Below, one piece after another: positions 17,485 to 26,682 of a DNA stretch of 64,000 nucleotides. A program made the position numbers and the translations under genes. Below the pieces are notes generated by a model, which had not been told where the DNA came from, did no database searches, and saw only the letters and a list, made by a program, of their open reading frames with translations. The DNA is from JBFXAF01 sp050178915 (GTDB lineage Bacteria; Pseudomonadota; Alphaproteobacteria; Rhizobiales; Rhizobiaceae). The stretch's first letter is position 1, and every line of letters begins with the position of its first letter. Location: contig JBFXFO010000001.1 of the NCBI GenBank assembly GCA_050178915.1, forward strand, positions 13,769 to 77,768, given 5' to 3'.

Positions 17485-17853
17485 ATGCGAACTGTACTGG
17501 CAATTGGCACTCTTGTGGCGGCGACTACCGCTGCCAGTGCCGATATGAGCATGAGTTTCACGTGGGGACCGACGAAGAAGTGCTTCGATAGCAAGTCGCC
17601 GCCGATCACCATGTCGGGCGTGCCCGAGGGCACCAAGAAGATCAAGTTTGTGATGGTCGACAAGGATGCGCCGAGCTTTTCGCATGGCGGCGGATCGGTG
17701 AACTGGACCGGAAAAAAGTCGCTGCCGTACGGCGCGTTCCGGTACAAAGGCCCTTGCCCACCTTCTCCGCACACGTACCAGTTCACCGCCAAGGCCGTTG
17801 ACGGGTATGGCAAGACGCTGGCGACCGCGAGGGCGAGCAGGCGCTTCCCCTGA
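17485..17853 (+). CDS. Exported PEBP-family (YbhB/YbcL, Raf-kinase-inhibitor-like) protein
   Basis: A 122-residue protein: signal peptide of about 20 residues (MRTVLAIGTLVAATTAASAD) followed by a short phosphatidylethanolamine-binding-protein fold. Family motifs are SPPITMSGVPEGTKKIKFVM, DKDAPSF, and YKGPCPPSPHTYQFTAKAVD; the terminal KTLATARASRRFP is typical of short secreted members, so it looks complete. GGAGG lies four bases before the ATG. It sits between the two copies of a 160-bp direct repeat, with codon use unlike the core genome, so it was probably brought in. Ligand unknown. Confidence 0.85.
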   Translation: MRTVLAIGTLVAATTAASADMSMSFTWGPTKKCFDSKSPPITMSGVPEGTKKIKFVMVDKDAPSFSHGGGSVNWTGKKSLPYGAFRYKGPCPPSPHTYQFTAKAVDGYGKTLATARASRRFP

Positions 17854-17883
17854 AGCGATGGCGGTGGCCGCGAGGTTGCCGCC

Positions 17884-18122
17884 ATGTTCAGCATCACAAT
17901 CCGCGTGACGGCCTACTGCGCCTGAAGAAGGCCACAGGTGAGCTATCCTCGGTGGCCACGCGCACAGCTTACGCCAGTGCCATCAACGATACCGGCGACA
18001 TTGCCAGGACGCATACAGGGCGCGCGCTGGCCGAGCACGCGGGCCTGTCCAAGCGGGTAGGCGCAAAGGCTTTAAGACGCCGACAACGTGCTCGCCATCC
18101 TTCGCAACAAGGTTCCTTCTGA
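17884..18122 (+). pseudogene. Decayed phage-tail-like ORF
   Basis: MFSITIR reads into a stop after 13 codons, but shifting frame at about 17905 gives DGLLRLKKATGELSSVATRT and then ASAINDTGDIARTHTGRALA, continuing to 18122. The pattern of paired alanine/arginine helices with ALND/INDTGD resembles the N-terminal part of phage minor tail (Z-type) proteins. The frame breaks again near KALRRRQRARH. I read it as a truncated, frameshifted prophage fragment between the two direct repeats. The family link is a weak resemblance by eye. Confidence 0.4.
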
Positions 18123-18171
18123 ACGTCAGGTTTCGGGCAGCGATCTACGCGGTCGGAATAGCGATTAAGGG

Positions 18172-18334
18172 GTCGTTTTCAGACCACCAGCCACCCGCTT
18201 GCCGGCAGCAAATCAGCCGCCGCAAATAATTCTATCCACCCCCTCTGCACCTGCCGCATCCTGTCCGCCGGAAAGGAGAGCGGATGCGCGACGACGAAAC
18301 ACTGCGGCAGATGGCAAGGTTGTTGCTGTCGCTC
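18172..18334. repeat. Direct repeat, downstream parental copy
   Basis: About 163 bp matching 17172-17330. Here it runs uninterrupted into the full-length gene at 18284, so this is the original and the upstream copy is the duplicate. Together the copies bracket the PEBP gene and the phage-like remnant. Confidence 0.85.
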
Positions 18335-18719
18335 GCGCGGCTGGCCGAGCGCGCGGCAGGGCGGGCCGCGCCGGTGCGTTTCCTCGTGCTGTTCTTCCTG
18401 CGCCCGACGGCTGCGGTCGCGCTGGCGCAATTCGCGGCGTCCGCGCCGCCCTTCGACATCCCTGACCTGCCGTGCGGCAGCGCCCCTGACGACGCGCTCC
18501 GGCTGGCCGAAACCTTCTGCGCGCTCGCCGCGCTCGTTCTCATGCTGGCGCTCGATCAGCGGGACCGCGCCGTCGCGCATTCCGACGCCGTGCCGGCCGT
18601 GCAGACGCTGCGCCGTCTCGACGGCCGGCCGAGCCCGGCGCGCTGCGCCCGCGCGCCACCGCCGTCCCCGCGTGGCCATCGTTGCGCGTCCCAAGATGCG
18701 GTTCGTCGAACCGGCATGA
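18284..18719 (+). CDS. Small hypothetical protein, probable frameshift near 18650
   Basis: GGAGAG precedes ATG 18284; the protein starts MRDDETLRQMARLLLSLARL and has a convincing helical composition for roughly 110 residues (up to AVPAVQTLRRL). From about 18640 the reading frame loses coding character and has no stop before the next gene, whereas the +1 frame gives the protein-like ending VAIVARPKMRFVEPA followed by TGA at 18717-18719. I therefore place the end at 18719 and suspect a one-base indel, real or from sequencing. Function unknown. Its 5' end is duplicated about 1 kb upstream. Confidence 0.45.
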
Positions 18720-18928
18720 CGATCCCGCTTGCCTTGCGCACAACCTCGGTGACGGGCAACGAGGCCCCGCCCCGAAGAAGTGCCGAACCCGACAGGTTCA
18801 TGCAGGCGATCGGGCAGGGGCCGAAACCGGTCAACCGCAACAGCGCTCCTGCCAGGACAACCGGCTGGACCTTCCCAAGCGTGCGTTCACGGGCCTATCA
18901 AGGCGGGCGCAACGCGAGGGTCTCCCGC

Positions 18929-19978
18929 ATGAAGAAGAGCATCGAACGGATCGAAGGCGACACGGACGGCGTCGTCTACGAAATCCCGGTCTATCGCTTC
19001 GCCGGCTCCGACCGGAAGGCGGACAAGGCGTATCTGCAGGCGGCGCTGCATGCCGGAGAGCTGCCCGGGACGGTGGCCATCCATGCGCTGATGCCGAAGC
19101 TCAAGCAGGCCGAGGCGGAAGGGCGCATCCGCGGCGACATCACCATCGTGCCGGCAGCCAATCCGGTCGGCCGTGCGCAGTACATGTTTGCCGAGCGGGA
19201 AGGGCGCTTTCATCTCGGCACGCGCACCAATTTCAACCGCGACCATTTCAAGCTCGACCGGCCGGACCCGAAGCTGATCCCCGACGAGGCGAGACTGGGT
19301 TCGGTCGACCGGCGGCTCAAGGCGCGGCTGCTGAAGCTGTCGCTCGGACACCAGATCGTGCTCGACCTGCACTGCGACGACGAGGGCGTGGCCTATTTCT
19401 ACGTGCCGGCGCCGCTGTGGCCGGCGATGGAGGATTGTGCCGCCGCTTTCGGGGTGGAGGCGGTGGTCCTGTGGGAGCCGCCGTCGGACGGCGAGTTCGA
19501 GGATGCGGCGCTGCATCCCTATCTGGCGTCGGGCGCCGACCTCTCGCGCATCGTCATCAGCACGGTGGAGCTGCGCGGCATCGCCGATGTCGAGCGCGGC
19601 TTTGCCGAGGCCGATGCGAAGGGGCTCTACCGCCTGCTGGTGGCGCGCGGCGTCATCGAGGACGCGAAGGTCAGGGCGCCGGGCCGGTTCAGGGGCGTGG
19701 TCGCGCCCATCGCCAATGTCGAGATGGTGCGGACGCCGAAATCCGGCGCGGTGCTTTATGAGGTGAAGCCGGGCGCGCGGGTGAAGAAGGGGCAGCGGCT
19801 GGCGACGGTGGTGCATGCCGCCGGCGAGGACGACGGCATCGTCGAAATCCGCGCGCCGCAGGCAGGCTATGTGATGACGCGGCGCTCGCGGCGGGCGCTG
19901 AGGACGCATGAGGACGTGCTGAAGCTGGTCGGCGACAGGCCGAGCGCCACCGCCAGGCCGGGCGCGCTGGAGGAGTAA
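18929..19978 (+). CDS. Succinylglutamate desuccinylase/aspartoacylase-family (M14-like) hydrolase
   Basis: A 349-residue zinc-dependent amidase-type protein. Zinc ligands are likely H and E of HAGELPG (near residue 48) and H of VLDLHCDDEG; NPVGRAQYMF and TRTNFNRDHF are further family segments. The last 80 residues form a lipoyl/biotinyl-like beta domain (GAVLYEVKPGARVKKGQRLA), seen in several members. GCGAGGG lies seven bases before the ATG. The upstream frame is open by GC bias, so the start was chosen from the ribosome-binding site and domain start. It is convergent with an SDR gene. The physiological substrate is unknown. Confidence 0.85.
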   Translation: MKKSIERIEGDTDGVVYEIPVYRFAGSDRKADKAYLQAALHAGELPGTVAIHALMPKLKQAEAEGRIRGDITIVPAANPVGRAQYMFAEREGRFHLGTRTNFNRDHFKLDRPDPKLIPDEARLGSVDRRLKARLLKLSLGHQIVLDLHCDDEGVAYFYVPAPLWPAMEDCAAAFGVEAVVLWEPPSDGEFEDAALHPYLASGADLSRIVISTVELRGIADVERGFAEADAKGLYRLLVARGVIEDAKVRAPGRFRGVVAPIANVEMVRTPKSGAVLYEVKPGARVKKGQRLATVVHAAGEDDGIVEIRAPQAGYVMTRRSRRALRTHEDVLKLVGDRPSATARPGALEE

Positions 19979-19984
19979 GCCTCC

Positions 19985-20758
19985 CTAAGGCATCAGCGAG
20001 CCGCCATTCACCTCGATCACCTGGCCGGTGATGTAGCCGGACAGCATGGCCGACGAGAGGAACAGGTAGGCGCCGACACATTCCTCCGGCGTGCCGGCGC
20101 GCGCCTGCGGGATGCCCGCCACCATCGCCTTCATCTGCTCGGCGTTCGACCAGCGGTCGTGGAAGGCGGTGAGGATGAGACCCGGCGCCACCGCGTTGAC
20201 GCGCACGCCGGAGCCGATCAGCTCCTTCGCCATGCCGCGCGTGACATTGGAGACGAAGGCCTTGGACGAGCCGTAGAGCCCGGCGCCGCCGCCGGCGCCG
20301 TTGCGCGCGGCGATCGAACTGGTGTTGACGATGAAGCCGCCCTGTCGCTTCAGCCACGGCATGGCGACACGGCTGGCGGTGATCACCGAGCGGGCGTTCA
20401 GGTCCATCACGGCGTCGTACTGCGCGTCGGTCATCTCGGCGTAGGGCACGCGGCCGAGCATGCCGCCGGCATTGTTGACCAGCCCGTCGAGGCGGCCGAA
20501 ATGCGCGGCGGTTTCCTCCACCACGCGCTCGACGTCGGCCGATTTCGAGAAGTCGCCCTGCACCAGGAACACTTCCGCCCCGGCGTCGCCGATCGCTGCG
20601 GCTACGTTTTCGGCGGCCGCGCGGCTGGCGTTGTAGTGCAGGCCGACTCGGGCACCCTGCTCGCCATAGGCGAGGCTGAGCGCCGCGCCGATGCCGGTCG
20701 AGGCGCCGGTGACCAGCACGGTCTTGCCGGCAAGGTCCGGAATCTTCAGAGCGGTCAC
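19985..20758 (-). CDS. SDR family oxidoreductase
   Basis: A 257-residue classical short-chain dehydrogenase/reductase. Cofactor motif TGASTGIG at about 17-24, NNAGG near 91, catalytic Ser in NTSSIAARNG and YxxxK in LYGSSKAF, then GVRVNAVAPGLI and the C-terminal GQVIEVNGGSLMP. It starts at GTG 20758 with GGAGGAGG upstream. The arginine/asparagine pattern after the first strand (HYNASRAAAE) suggests NADP(H) preference, as in FabG-like reductases. It precedes prs in the opposite order (prs lies 71 bp upstream on the same strand), but a functional link is not evident. Confidence 0.9.
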   Translation of the reverse strand: MTALKIPDLAGKTVLVTGASTGIGAALSLAYGEQGARVGLHYNASRAAAENVAAAIGDAGAEVFLVQGDFSKSADVERVVEETAAHFGRLDGLVNNAGGMLGRVPYAEMTDAQYDAVMDLNARSVITASRVAMPWLKRQGGFIVNTSSIAARNGAGGGAGLYGSSKAFVSNVTRGMAKELIGSGVRVNAVAPGLILTAFHDRWSNAEQMKAMVAGIPQARAGTPEECVGAYLFLSSAMLSGYITGQVIEVNGGSLMP

Positions 20759-20829
20759 GCCGATCCTCCTCCCACGAACTGACGCAGGGTACGACTACCC
20801 CGTTGCGACGTTCAAGCGGGAGGGATGGG

Positions 20830-21762
<933 letters not shown>

Positions 21763-21864
21763 GCGGCGATCCTGGCTGGCACTTGCGGGGGCTTTTAGCG
21801 GGCTGCTCCGCCAATGCAAGGGGCTGAGAGGCAGCGTCCCAAAGAATTCGTGAATGTTGCCTGG

Positions 21865-22461
21865 TCAGCTCTGCTGGCCGCCGGCCCATGCCGCAAGGGC
21901 ATCGATGGTGGCGTTGCCCACGCTGCGCATCGCATCGGGCGACACGGCCGCCCAGCCTTCGCCGGAACGACCCTCGGCCTTCACCTGCCCCTGGATGCGG
22001 TGGACGCGGTTGCCGCCGGGGCCGAGCACGTCCCAGACATAGATGACGGTGGTGGAGCGCGAGTCGCTGACCGCCGACAGATAGCCCTTGAGGACATGCG
22101 TGGCGCTGGGATCGCCCGACGCGACGAGGCCGATGCCGCGCTCGCGGGCGCGGCTGACCAGTTGCTGCGTGAGCGGCGTGACCGCGTCGGCGGTGCCGCC
22201 CACCACCGGCGCGAAGCCGAGGCGCATGGCGGCGGGGATCATCGCGACATTGTTGGAGGCGGGTATGGCGCCGGGCTGCGCCGGCTGCCCGAGCGCTTCC
22301 GCAGGAGCAACCGGTGCGTCGATGACAGGCGAGGGGGCCGGGAGCGCGGCCGGCTGGCTCGAGCCGTCCATGGCTGACGGCTCCAGCACGTCGGACGTGG
22401 TGCAGCCGACCATCATCGCAAGGCAGGCGCAGGCAAATGCCGTGGCGAGCGCGCGGCTCAT
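21865..22461 (-). CDS. Putative lipoprotein of unknown function
   Basis: A 198-residue lipoprotein: signal peptide with lipobox MMVGC (cysteine at residue 20), a proline/alanine-rich linker to about residue 70, then a globular domain with THVLKGYLSAVSDSRSTTVI and YVWDVLGPGGNRVHRIQGQV. That domain resembles the beta-rich domain of alphaproteobacterial lipoproteins lying near lgt/pgeF, but I cannot name a function. It is third in a same-strand run lgt - methyltransferase - pgeF - M24 - lipoprotein, 46 bp after the M24 gene, so probably co-transcribed. Confidence 0.85.
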   Translation of the reverse strand: MSRALATAFACACLAMMVGCTTSDVLEPSAMDGSSQPAALPAPSPVIDAPVAPAEALGQPAQPGAIPASNNVAMIPAAMRLGFAPVVGGTADAVTPLTQQLVSRARERGIGLVASGDPSATHVLKGYLSAVSDSRSTTVIYVWDVLGPGGNRVHRIQGQVKAEGRSGEGWAAVSPDAMRSVGNATIDALAAWAGGQQS

Positions 22462-22507
22462 GTCCGGCCAGTCTCCGTGCAGCGCCCCTTCGGCACCACG
22501 GCCAAGC

Positions 22508-23659
22508 TCACTGCACGATCAAGTCGAGAGCATGGCGCGACAGCGGCCGCGGAACCGTCTCCGTGGTGAGATAGGTGCGGCCCAGCGTCATCGCGGTCTC
22601 GGTTTCGGAGTCCATGATGATCATGTGCGCGAACAGCGTCATGTCGGGCGCGATCGGTTCCGGATTGCCCTGATAGAACATCGGCATGTCCATCCAGGAC
22701 GGCGTGAAGCGGGCGCCGACCGAATAGCCGCAGGCATTGAGGCGATGCTTGGTCAGCCCGTGCGCCTCCATCTCGCGCGCGTGGGCATCGAAGACGTCGC
22801 CGAAGGTCTTGCCGGGCACCATCGCCTTCTCCACCGCCAGAAGGGCGGCATGGCTGGCGTCGAACAGTTCCTGATGGCGCTTGCTTGCCTTGCCGGTGAG
22901 GACGGTGCGCATCATCGGTGCGTGGTAGTGGTGGAAGACGCCGGCCCATTCGAGGGTCAGCTGGTCGTTCTTGTTCAGCTTGCGGCGGCCCGCCTTGTAG
23001 CGGCAGAGCAGCGCATCCGGACCGGAGCCGATGATGAATTCGTTGGCCGGGTAGTCGCCGCCGCCGGCGAAGATGGCGCCCTGCATGGCCGCCAGGATGG
23101 CGCCTTCGTCGCCGCCCTGCCTGATCAGCGGAAGTGCTGCGTCGAGCGCATCGTCCGAGAGTTCGGCGGCACGTTCGGCCTTCCTGATCTCGGCCGGGCT
23201 CTTGAAGAGGCGCAGCCGCCCGACAATGCCCGACGCGTCGGCGATCTGGCCAAAGGTCTGCATCTGCTCGTCGAGACGGCGGCCATTGAAGGCGGTGAGG
23301 CCGTGCGTGTCGTATTCGATGCCGATGCGGCGGCCGAGCAGGTCGAGGTCATTCAGCAGGTTGCGCAGGTCGATGGCCGGATTGGCGCCGTCGCGGTCGG
23401 TCCAGACGACGATGTTGTCCAGTGTCGAGGTGTGGCGCGCCTGGCGCAGGTCGGCGGAGCGGGTGAGCAGCACCATCGACCCGTCCTGCGTCACGACGAG
23501 GCACTGGAAGAAGCAGAAGCCGAAGGTGTCGTAACCGGTCAGCCAGTACATGCTCTCCTGCGCGAAGAGCAGGACCGCGTCGAGCTTCTTCTCCGTCATC
23601 TCGATCAGCAGGCGGTCGCGGCGGGCGTCGAATTCGGTGCGTTCGAAATGAAGCGTCAT
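22508..23659 (-). CDS. M24-family (DoeA/EutD or creatinase-like) hydrolase
   Basis: A 383-residue pita-bread-fold protein: N-terminal creatinase domain (DAVLLFAQESMYWLTGYDTF) and C-terminal M24 domain. The five metal ligands of aminopeptidase P are not conserved: the usual DxG/SDxTR region reads LTLEWAGVFHHYHAPMMRTV and the HGxG region reads ACGYSVGARFTPSWMDMPMF. That pattern resembles metal-free members such as creatinase and ectoine hydrolase DoeA. The start at ATG 23659 has GGAGGG nine bases upstream; a TTG at 23668 overlaps the pgeF stop. Ectoine hydrolase is possible but no other ectoine-degradation gene is nearby. Confidence 0.85.
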   Translation of the reverse strand: MTLHFERTEFDARRDRLLIEMTEKKLDAVLLFAQESMYWLTGYDTFGFCFFQCLVVTQDGSMVLLTRSADLRQARHTSTLDNIVVWTDRDGANPAIDLRNLLNDLDLLGRRIGIEYDTHGLTAFNGRRLDEQMQTFGQIADASGIVGRLRLFKSPAEIRKAERAAELSDDALDAALPLIRQGGDEGAILAAMQGAIFAGGGDYPANEFIIGSGPDALLCRYKAGRRKLNKNDQLTLEWAGVFHHYHAPMMRTVLTGKASKRHQELFDASHAALLAVEKAMVPGKTFGDVFDAHAREMEAHGLTKHRLNACGYSVGARFTPSWMDMPMFYQGNPEPIAPDMTLFAHMIIMDSETETAMTLGRTYLTTETVPRPLSRHALDLIVQ

Positions 23660-23664
23660 GATGC

Positions 23665-24447
23665 TCAACCCTCCAATGCGATCGCGGCCACCAGGCGGCC
23701 GTAGTCCGGTTCGCCGCGATGCGTGGTGCGGCGATAGGAAAAGAACAGATCCTCTTCCGCGTAGGTGCAGCGGCCCAGCTGCGAGGCGTGCACGCCGGCG
23801 CGCGTCAGCCGGTCGACGGTGTAGCGGTTGAGGTCGAACATGGCGTGGCCGGGCTTTTGCGACGGCGCGAAATAGCGATCGTTGGCCGGATCAGCGGCGA
23901 CGAAACGGTCGATGAATTCGGGGCCGACCTCGTAGTTGGCCTGGCTGATCGAGGGACCGAGCGCGGTCGTGATGCGCTCGCGCTGCGCGCCCAGCCTTTC
24001 CATCGCGTCGATCGTGTTCTCCAGCACGCCGGTGAAGGCGCCTTTCCAGCCGGCATGCGCGGCGCCGACGACCCGCGCCTGCGCGTCGGCGAAGAGAACC
24101 GGACCGCAGTCCGCGGTGGAGACGCCGATGGCGACGCCGGGACGGTCGGTGACCAGCGCATCCACCTTCGGGCGTTCAGTGAACGGTTCGCGCGCCACCA
24201 CGACGTCGGGCGAGTGGATCTGGTAGGGGATCAGCAGCTGTTCGGGCGCGACGCCCATCCACGCGGCAACCCGTCGGCGGTTTTCGCGCACGTGCCCGGC
24301 ATCGTCACTGGAGCCGGTGCCGATGTTCAGCCCGGCATAGATGCCCGACGAAACGCCGCCCTTGCGGGTGAAGAAACCGTGGCGGATGCCTTCTGCGGCG
24401 GCAAGCAAGGGCGAGCTCAATGGCTCAGGCCTGGACATGTCGAGCAT
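23665..24447 (-). CDS. pgeF: Peptidoglycan editing factor / YfiH-type multicopper-oxidase-fold purine nucleoside enzyme
   Basis: A 260-residue protein of the DUF152/YfiH family. Catalytic zinc ligands are visible as H in YQIHSPDVVV, C in STADCGPVLF and H in AAHAGWKG. RKGGVSSGIYAGLNIGTGSS and the C-terminal CTYAEEDLFFSYRR are hallmark segments. The family is described both as purine nucleoside phosphorylase/adenosine deaminase and as an editing factor preventing wrong amino acids in peptidoglycan. ATG 24447 is chosen for the GGAAAG upstream; ATG 24438 is possible. It precedes the M24 gene with almost no gap. Confidence 0.92.
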   Translation of the reverse strand: MLDMSRPEPLSSPLLAAAEGIRHGFFTRKGGVSSGIYAGLNIGTGSSDDAGHVRENRRRVAAWMGVAPEQLLIPYQIHSPDVVVAREPFTERPKVDALVTDRPGVAIGVSTADCGPVLFADAQARVVGAAHAGWKGAFTGVLENTIDAMERLGAQRERITTALGPSISQANYEVGPEFIDRFVAADPANDRYFAPSQKPGHAMFDLNRYTVDRLTRAGVHASQLGRCTYAEEDLFFSYRRTTHRGEPDYGRLVAAIALEG

Positions 24448-24564
24448 CAAGAGCTTTCCGTTGCGGGAGCGCGCCCGTCCGCCGACGGCCGGCACCTCGT
24501 TTCAGGGGGCGGACAGTGTTCCATGGGGCAGGGCAAGTCAATCCGGGACTGGCCGGCCAGACGG

Positions 24565-25653
24565 TCAGGCCGGCGGGGGAAAGCCGGCGAGCGGCAGACC
24601 CGGCGCGGCGACGGCGAGCACCTTGAACAGGGTGCCCATGGCTTCCTCACCGGCAAGGCGGTCGACCTCGCCGGTGAGGCGCTGGCGCAGCGCGGCGTCG
24701 CCGTTCATGCCGAGGCGGGTCGCCCGTTCGCGCAGGCCGAGCGCCAGGAGAAACTCGCCCTGCGTCGTCAGGTGAGCAGAAAGGCCAGCGGCGCGCGCGA
24801 CCGCGGCCAGCGCGGCGAAATCGACATGCGAAGTGAGGTCGGCCTCGCCCGGATGCGTGAGCGGGTCGTCGTAGCGATGCCTCAGCAGTGCCTGCAAGGT
24901 GTCGCCGACAGCTGCGCGCGTGTAGCCATAGTCGATGAAGAGGCCTACGCCGCCCTGCGCGGCGAGGCGCTCGGCCAGCGCCTGCATCAAGGCCGAGCGG
25001 GCCGGTGCGAGTTCGACGATGGCGCCTTCGGGGGCGTCCGCCGCGTCGTCAGGCAGCAGCGTCGGATCAAGCGAGCCGGAACCGGCGGCGAAGACGAGTT
25101 CGTCGCGATCGTCGAGCGCCACCATGCGCTCACGCCATCCGGCCGCCGTCCTCACATACTGGCGGATGGGGATTGCGTCGAACAGTTCGTTGGCGACGAC
25201 GAGCAGCGGCCCAGGGGGGAGTGCGCCGGCATGCGCCACCCATTCGAAGCGCCCGCCCGAGGCTTCCAGCGTCTCCGCCTGCGCCCGCGCGAGCTTCTCG
25301 CTGGTCTCGACGAGGACAAAGCGCGCGTTGTCGCGCAGCGCCGGCGCGATGCGCGCCAGCGTGCGCACGATGTCCTTCATCAGCGCGGCGCGGCCGGGGC
25401 CGATCTCGGCAATGATGGCGTCACGCGGGCTGCCGAGCCGCGTCCAGCTATCGGCCAACCAGGCGCCGATGAGTTCGCCGAACATCTGGCTGATCTCCGG
25501 CGCGGTGGTGAAATCGCCGTCGCGGCCGAAGGGATCGCGCGTCATGTAGTAGCCGTGCTGCGGGTCGGACAGGCAGGTCGCCATGTATTCCGACACCGGG
25601 AGCGGGCCGAGCGCGCCGATCAGATCGACGATGCGCGCTTTCAGGGCGCTCAT
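24565..25653 (-). CDS. SAM-dependent methyltransferase, MidA/NDUFAF7 family
   Basis: A 362-residue class I methyltransferase of the COG1565 (DUF185) family. GYYMTRDPFGRDGDFTTAPE and SQMFGELIGAWLAD are diagnostic N-terminal motifs, and the SAM loop is IIAEIGPGRAALMKDIVRTL, followed by LLVVANELFDAIPIRQYV. Mitochondrial NDUFAF7 methylates an arginine of a complex I subunit; the bacterial target is presumed similar but unproven. It is 10 bp after lgt and upstream of pgeF, an order seen widely in Hyphomicrobiales. Confidence 0.92.
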   Translation of the reverse strand: MSALKARIVDLIGALGPLPVSEYMATCLSDPQHGYYMTRDPFGRDGDFTTAPEISQMFGELIGAWLADSWTRLGSPRDAIIAEIGPGRAALMKDIVRTLARIAPALRDNARFVLVETSEKLARAQAETLEASGGRFEWVAHAGALPPGPLLVVANELFDAIPIRQYVRTAAGWRERMVALDDRDELVFAAGSGSLDPTLLPDDAADAPEGAIVELAPARSALMQALAERLAAQGGVGLFIDYGYTRAAVGDTLQALLRHRYDDPLTHPGEADLTSHVDFAALAAVARAAGLSAHLTTQGEFLLALGLRERATRLGMNGDAALRQRLTGEVDRLAGEEAMGTLFKVLAVAAPGLPLAGFPPPA

Positions 25654-25663
25654 GGATATGGCC

Positions 25664-26581
25664 TCAGGGAATCGGGTCCGGTTGCACTTCGCGGCGCGAG
25701 GAGGCCATCGCCCAGACGCCGGCCAGCACCATCGGAAGCGACAGGATCATGCCCATGGTGAGCCAGCCGCCGAGGAGGTAGCCGAGCTGCGCGTCGGGCT
25801 CGCGGAAAAACTCGACGAAGATGCGCGCCACGCCGTAGCCGGCGACGAAGGCGCCGCCGACGAAGCCGGGGCGGCCAAGCTTGAGCAACCAGTGGCTGAG
25901 GATGCGCAGCAGCAGGAAGAGCACGATGCCTTCGAGGAATGCTTCGTAGAGCTGGCTCGGATGGCGTGGCAACTCGCCGGCCGGGCAGGTGCCGGTTTCG
26001 AGCGAGATCATGCGCTCGTTGCAGAACACGACGCCCCACGAAACGTCGGTGACGCGGCCCCACAGTTCGGCGTTGATGAAGTTGGCGATGCGCACGAGGC
26101 CGAGACCGATCGGCACGCCGGCGGCAACGACGTCGAACAGCGTCCAGGTCTTGATGCCGCGGGCCCGCGAGAACAGCACCATGGCGAGGATGACGCCCGA
26201 AAGTCCGCCATGGAAGGACATGCCGCCCTCCCAGATGGCGAAGACGCGCAGCGGCTCGGCGAGATATTTGCCCGGCTCGTAGAAGATGACGTAGCCGAGC
26301 CGCCCGCCGAGCACGACGCCGGCGGCCGCCCAGAGGATGAAATCGTCGAGATGCACCGGGCGCATGGGCAGGCGGCCTTCCGGCCAGAGCCGCGCATTGG
26401 TCACGAGCCGGCGCGCATACCACCACGCAAACAGGATGCCGACGATGTAGCCGATGCCGTACCAGTGGATGGCCAGCGGGCCGATCTGGATGAGGATCGG
26501 GTCGATGTTCGGGAAAGGCAGCGCCAGCAGGGGCAGGGCAGGGTACAATTCGGCGTGCTCCGGTCGTCGGGCGCGGACCAT
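25664..26581 (-). CDS. lgt: Prolipoprotein diacylglyceryl transferase
   Basis: Inner-membrane enzyme transferring diacylglycerol from phosphatidylglycerol to the lipobox cysteine. 305 residues with seven membrane segments. Family motifs: IHWYGIGYIVGILFAWWYAR, the signature GGRLGYVIFYEP, GGMSFHGGLSGVILA, LGLVRIANFINAELWG and RHPSQLYEAFLEGI. The start is uncertain: ATG 26581 has a weak ribosome-binding site and TTG near 26548 would align better with short homologues. First gene of the lgt-methyltransferase-pgeF unit. It serves the many lipoproteins in this window. Confidence 0.95.
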   Translation of the reverse strand: MVRARRPEHAELYPALPLLALPFPNIDPILIQIGPLAIHWYGIGYIVGILFAWWYARRLVTNARLWPEGRLPMRPVHLDDFILWAAAGVVLGGRLGYVIFYEPGKYLAEPLRVFAIWEGGMSFHGGLSGVILAMVLFSRARGIKTWTLFDVVAAGVPIGLGLVRIANFINAELWGRVTDVSWGVVFCNERMISLETGTCPAGELPRHPSQLYEAFLEGIVLFLLLRILSHWLLKLGRPGFVGGAFVAGYGVARIFVEFFREPDAQLGYLLGGWLTMGMILSLPMVLAGVWAMASSRREVQPDPIP

Positions 26582-26682
26582 GCGGCAGCCGCCATGACGG
26601 GTCAAGGCGGAGCGGGGTTGCCCGTCATGCGCCCACGGATAAGGTGCGCGACCGCAAGGCAAGTACGCGTTGGAGAGATCGG

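Noticed and set aside
23719..25761. Plus-strand frame of about 680 codons opposite pgeF and the methyltransferase gene
   Set aside because: It is a shadow of two clear minus-strand genes, with repetitive Arg/Ala/Gly composition.
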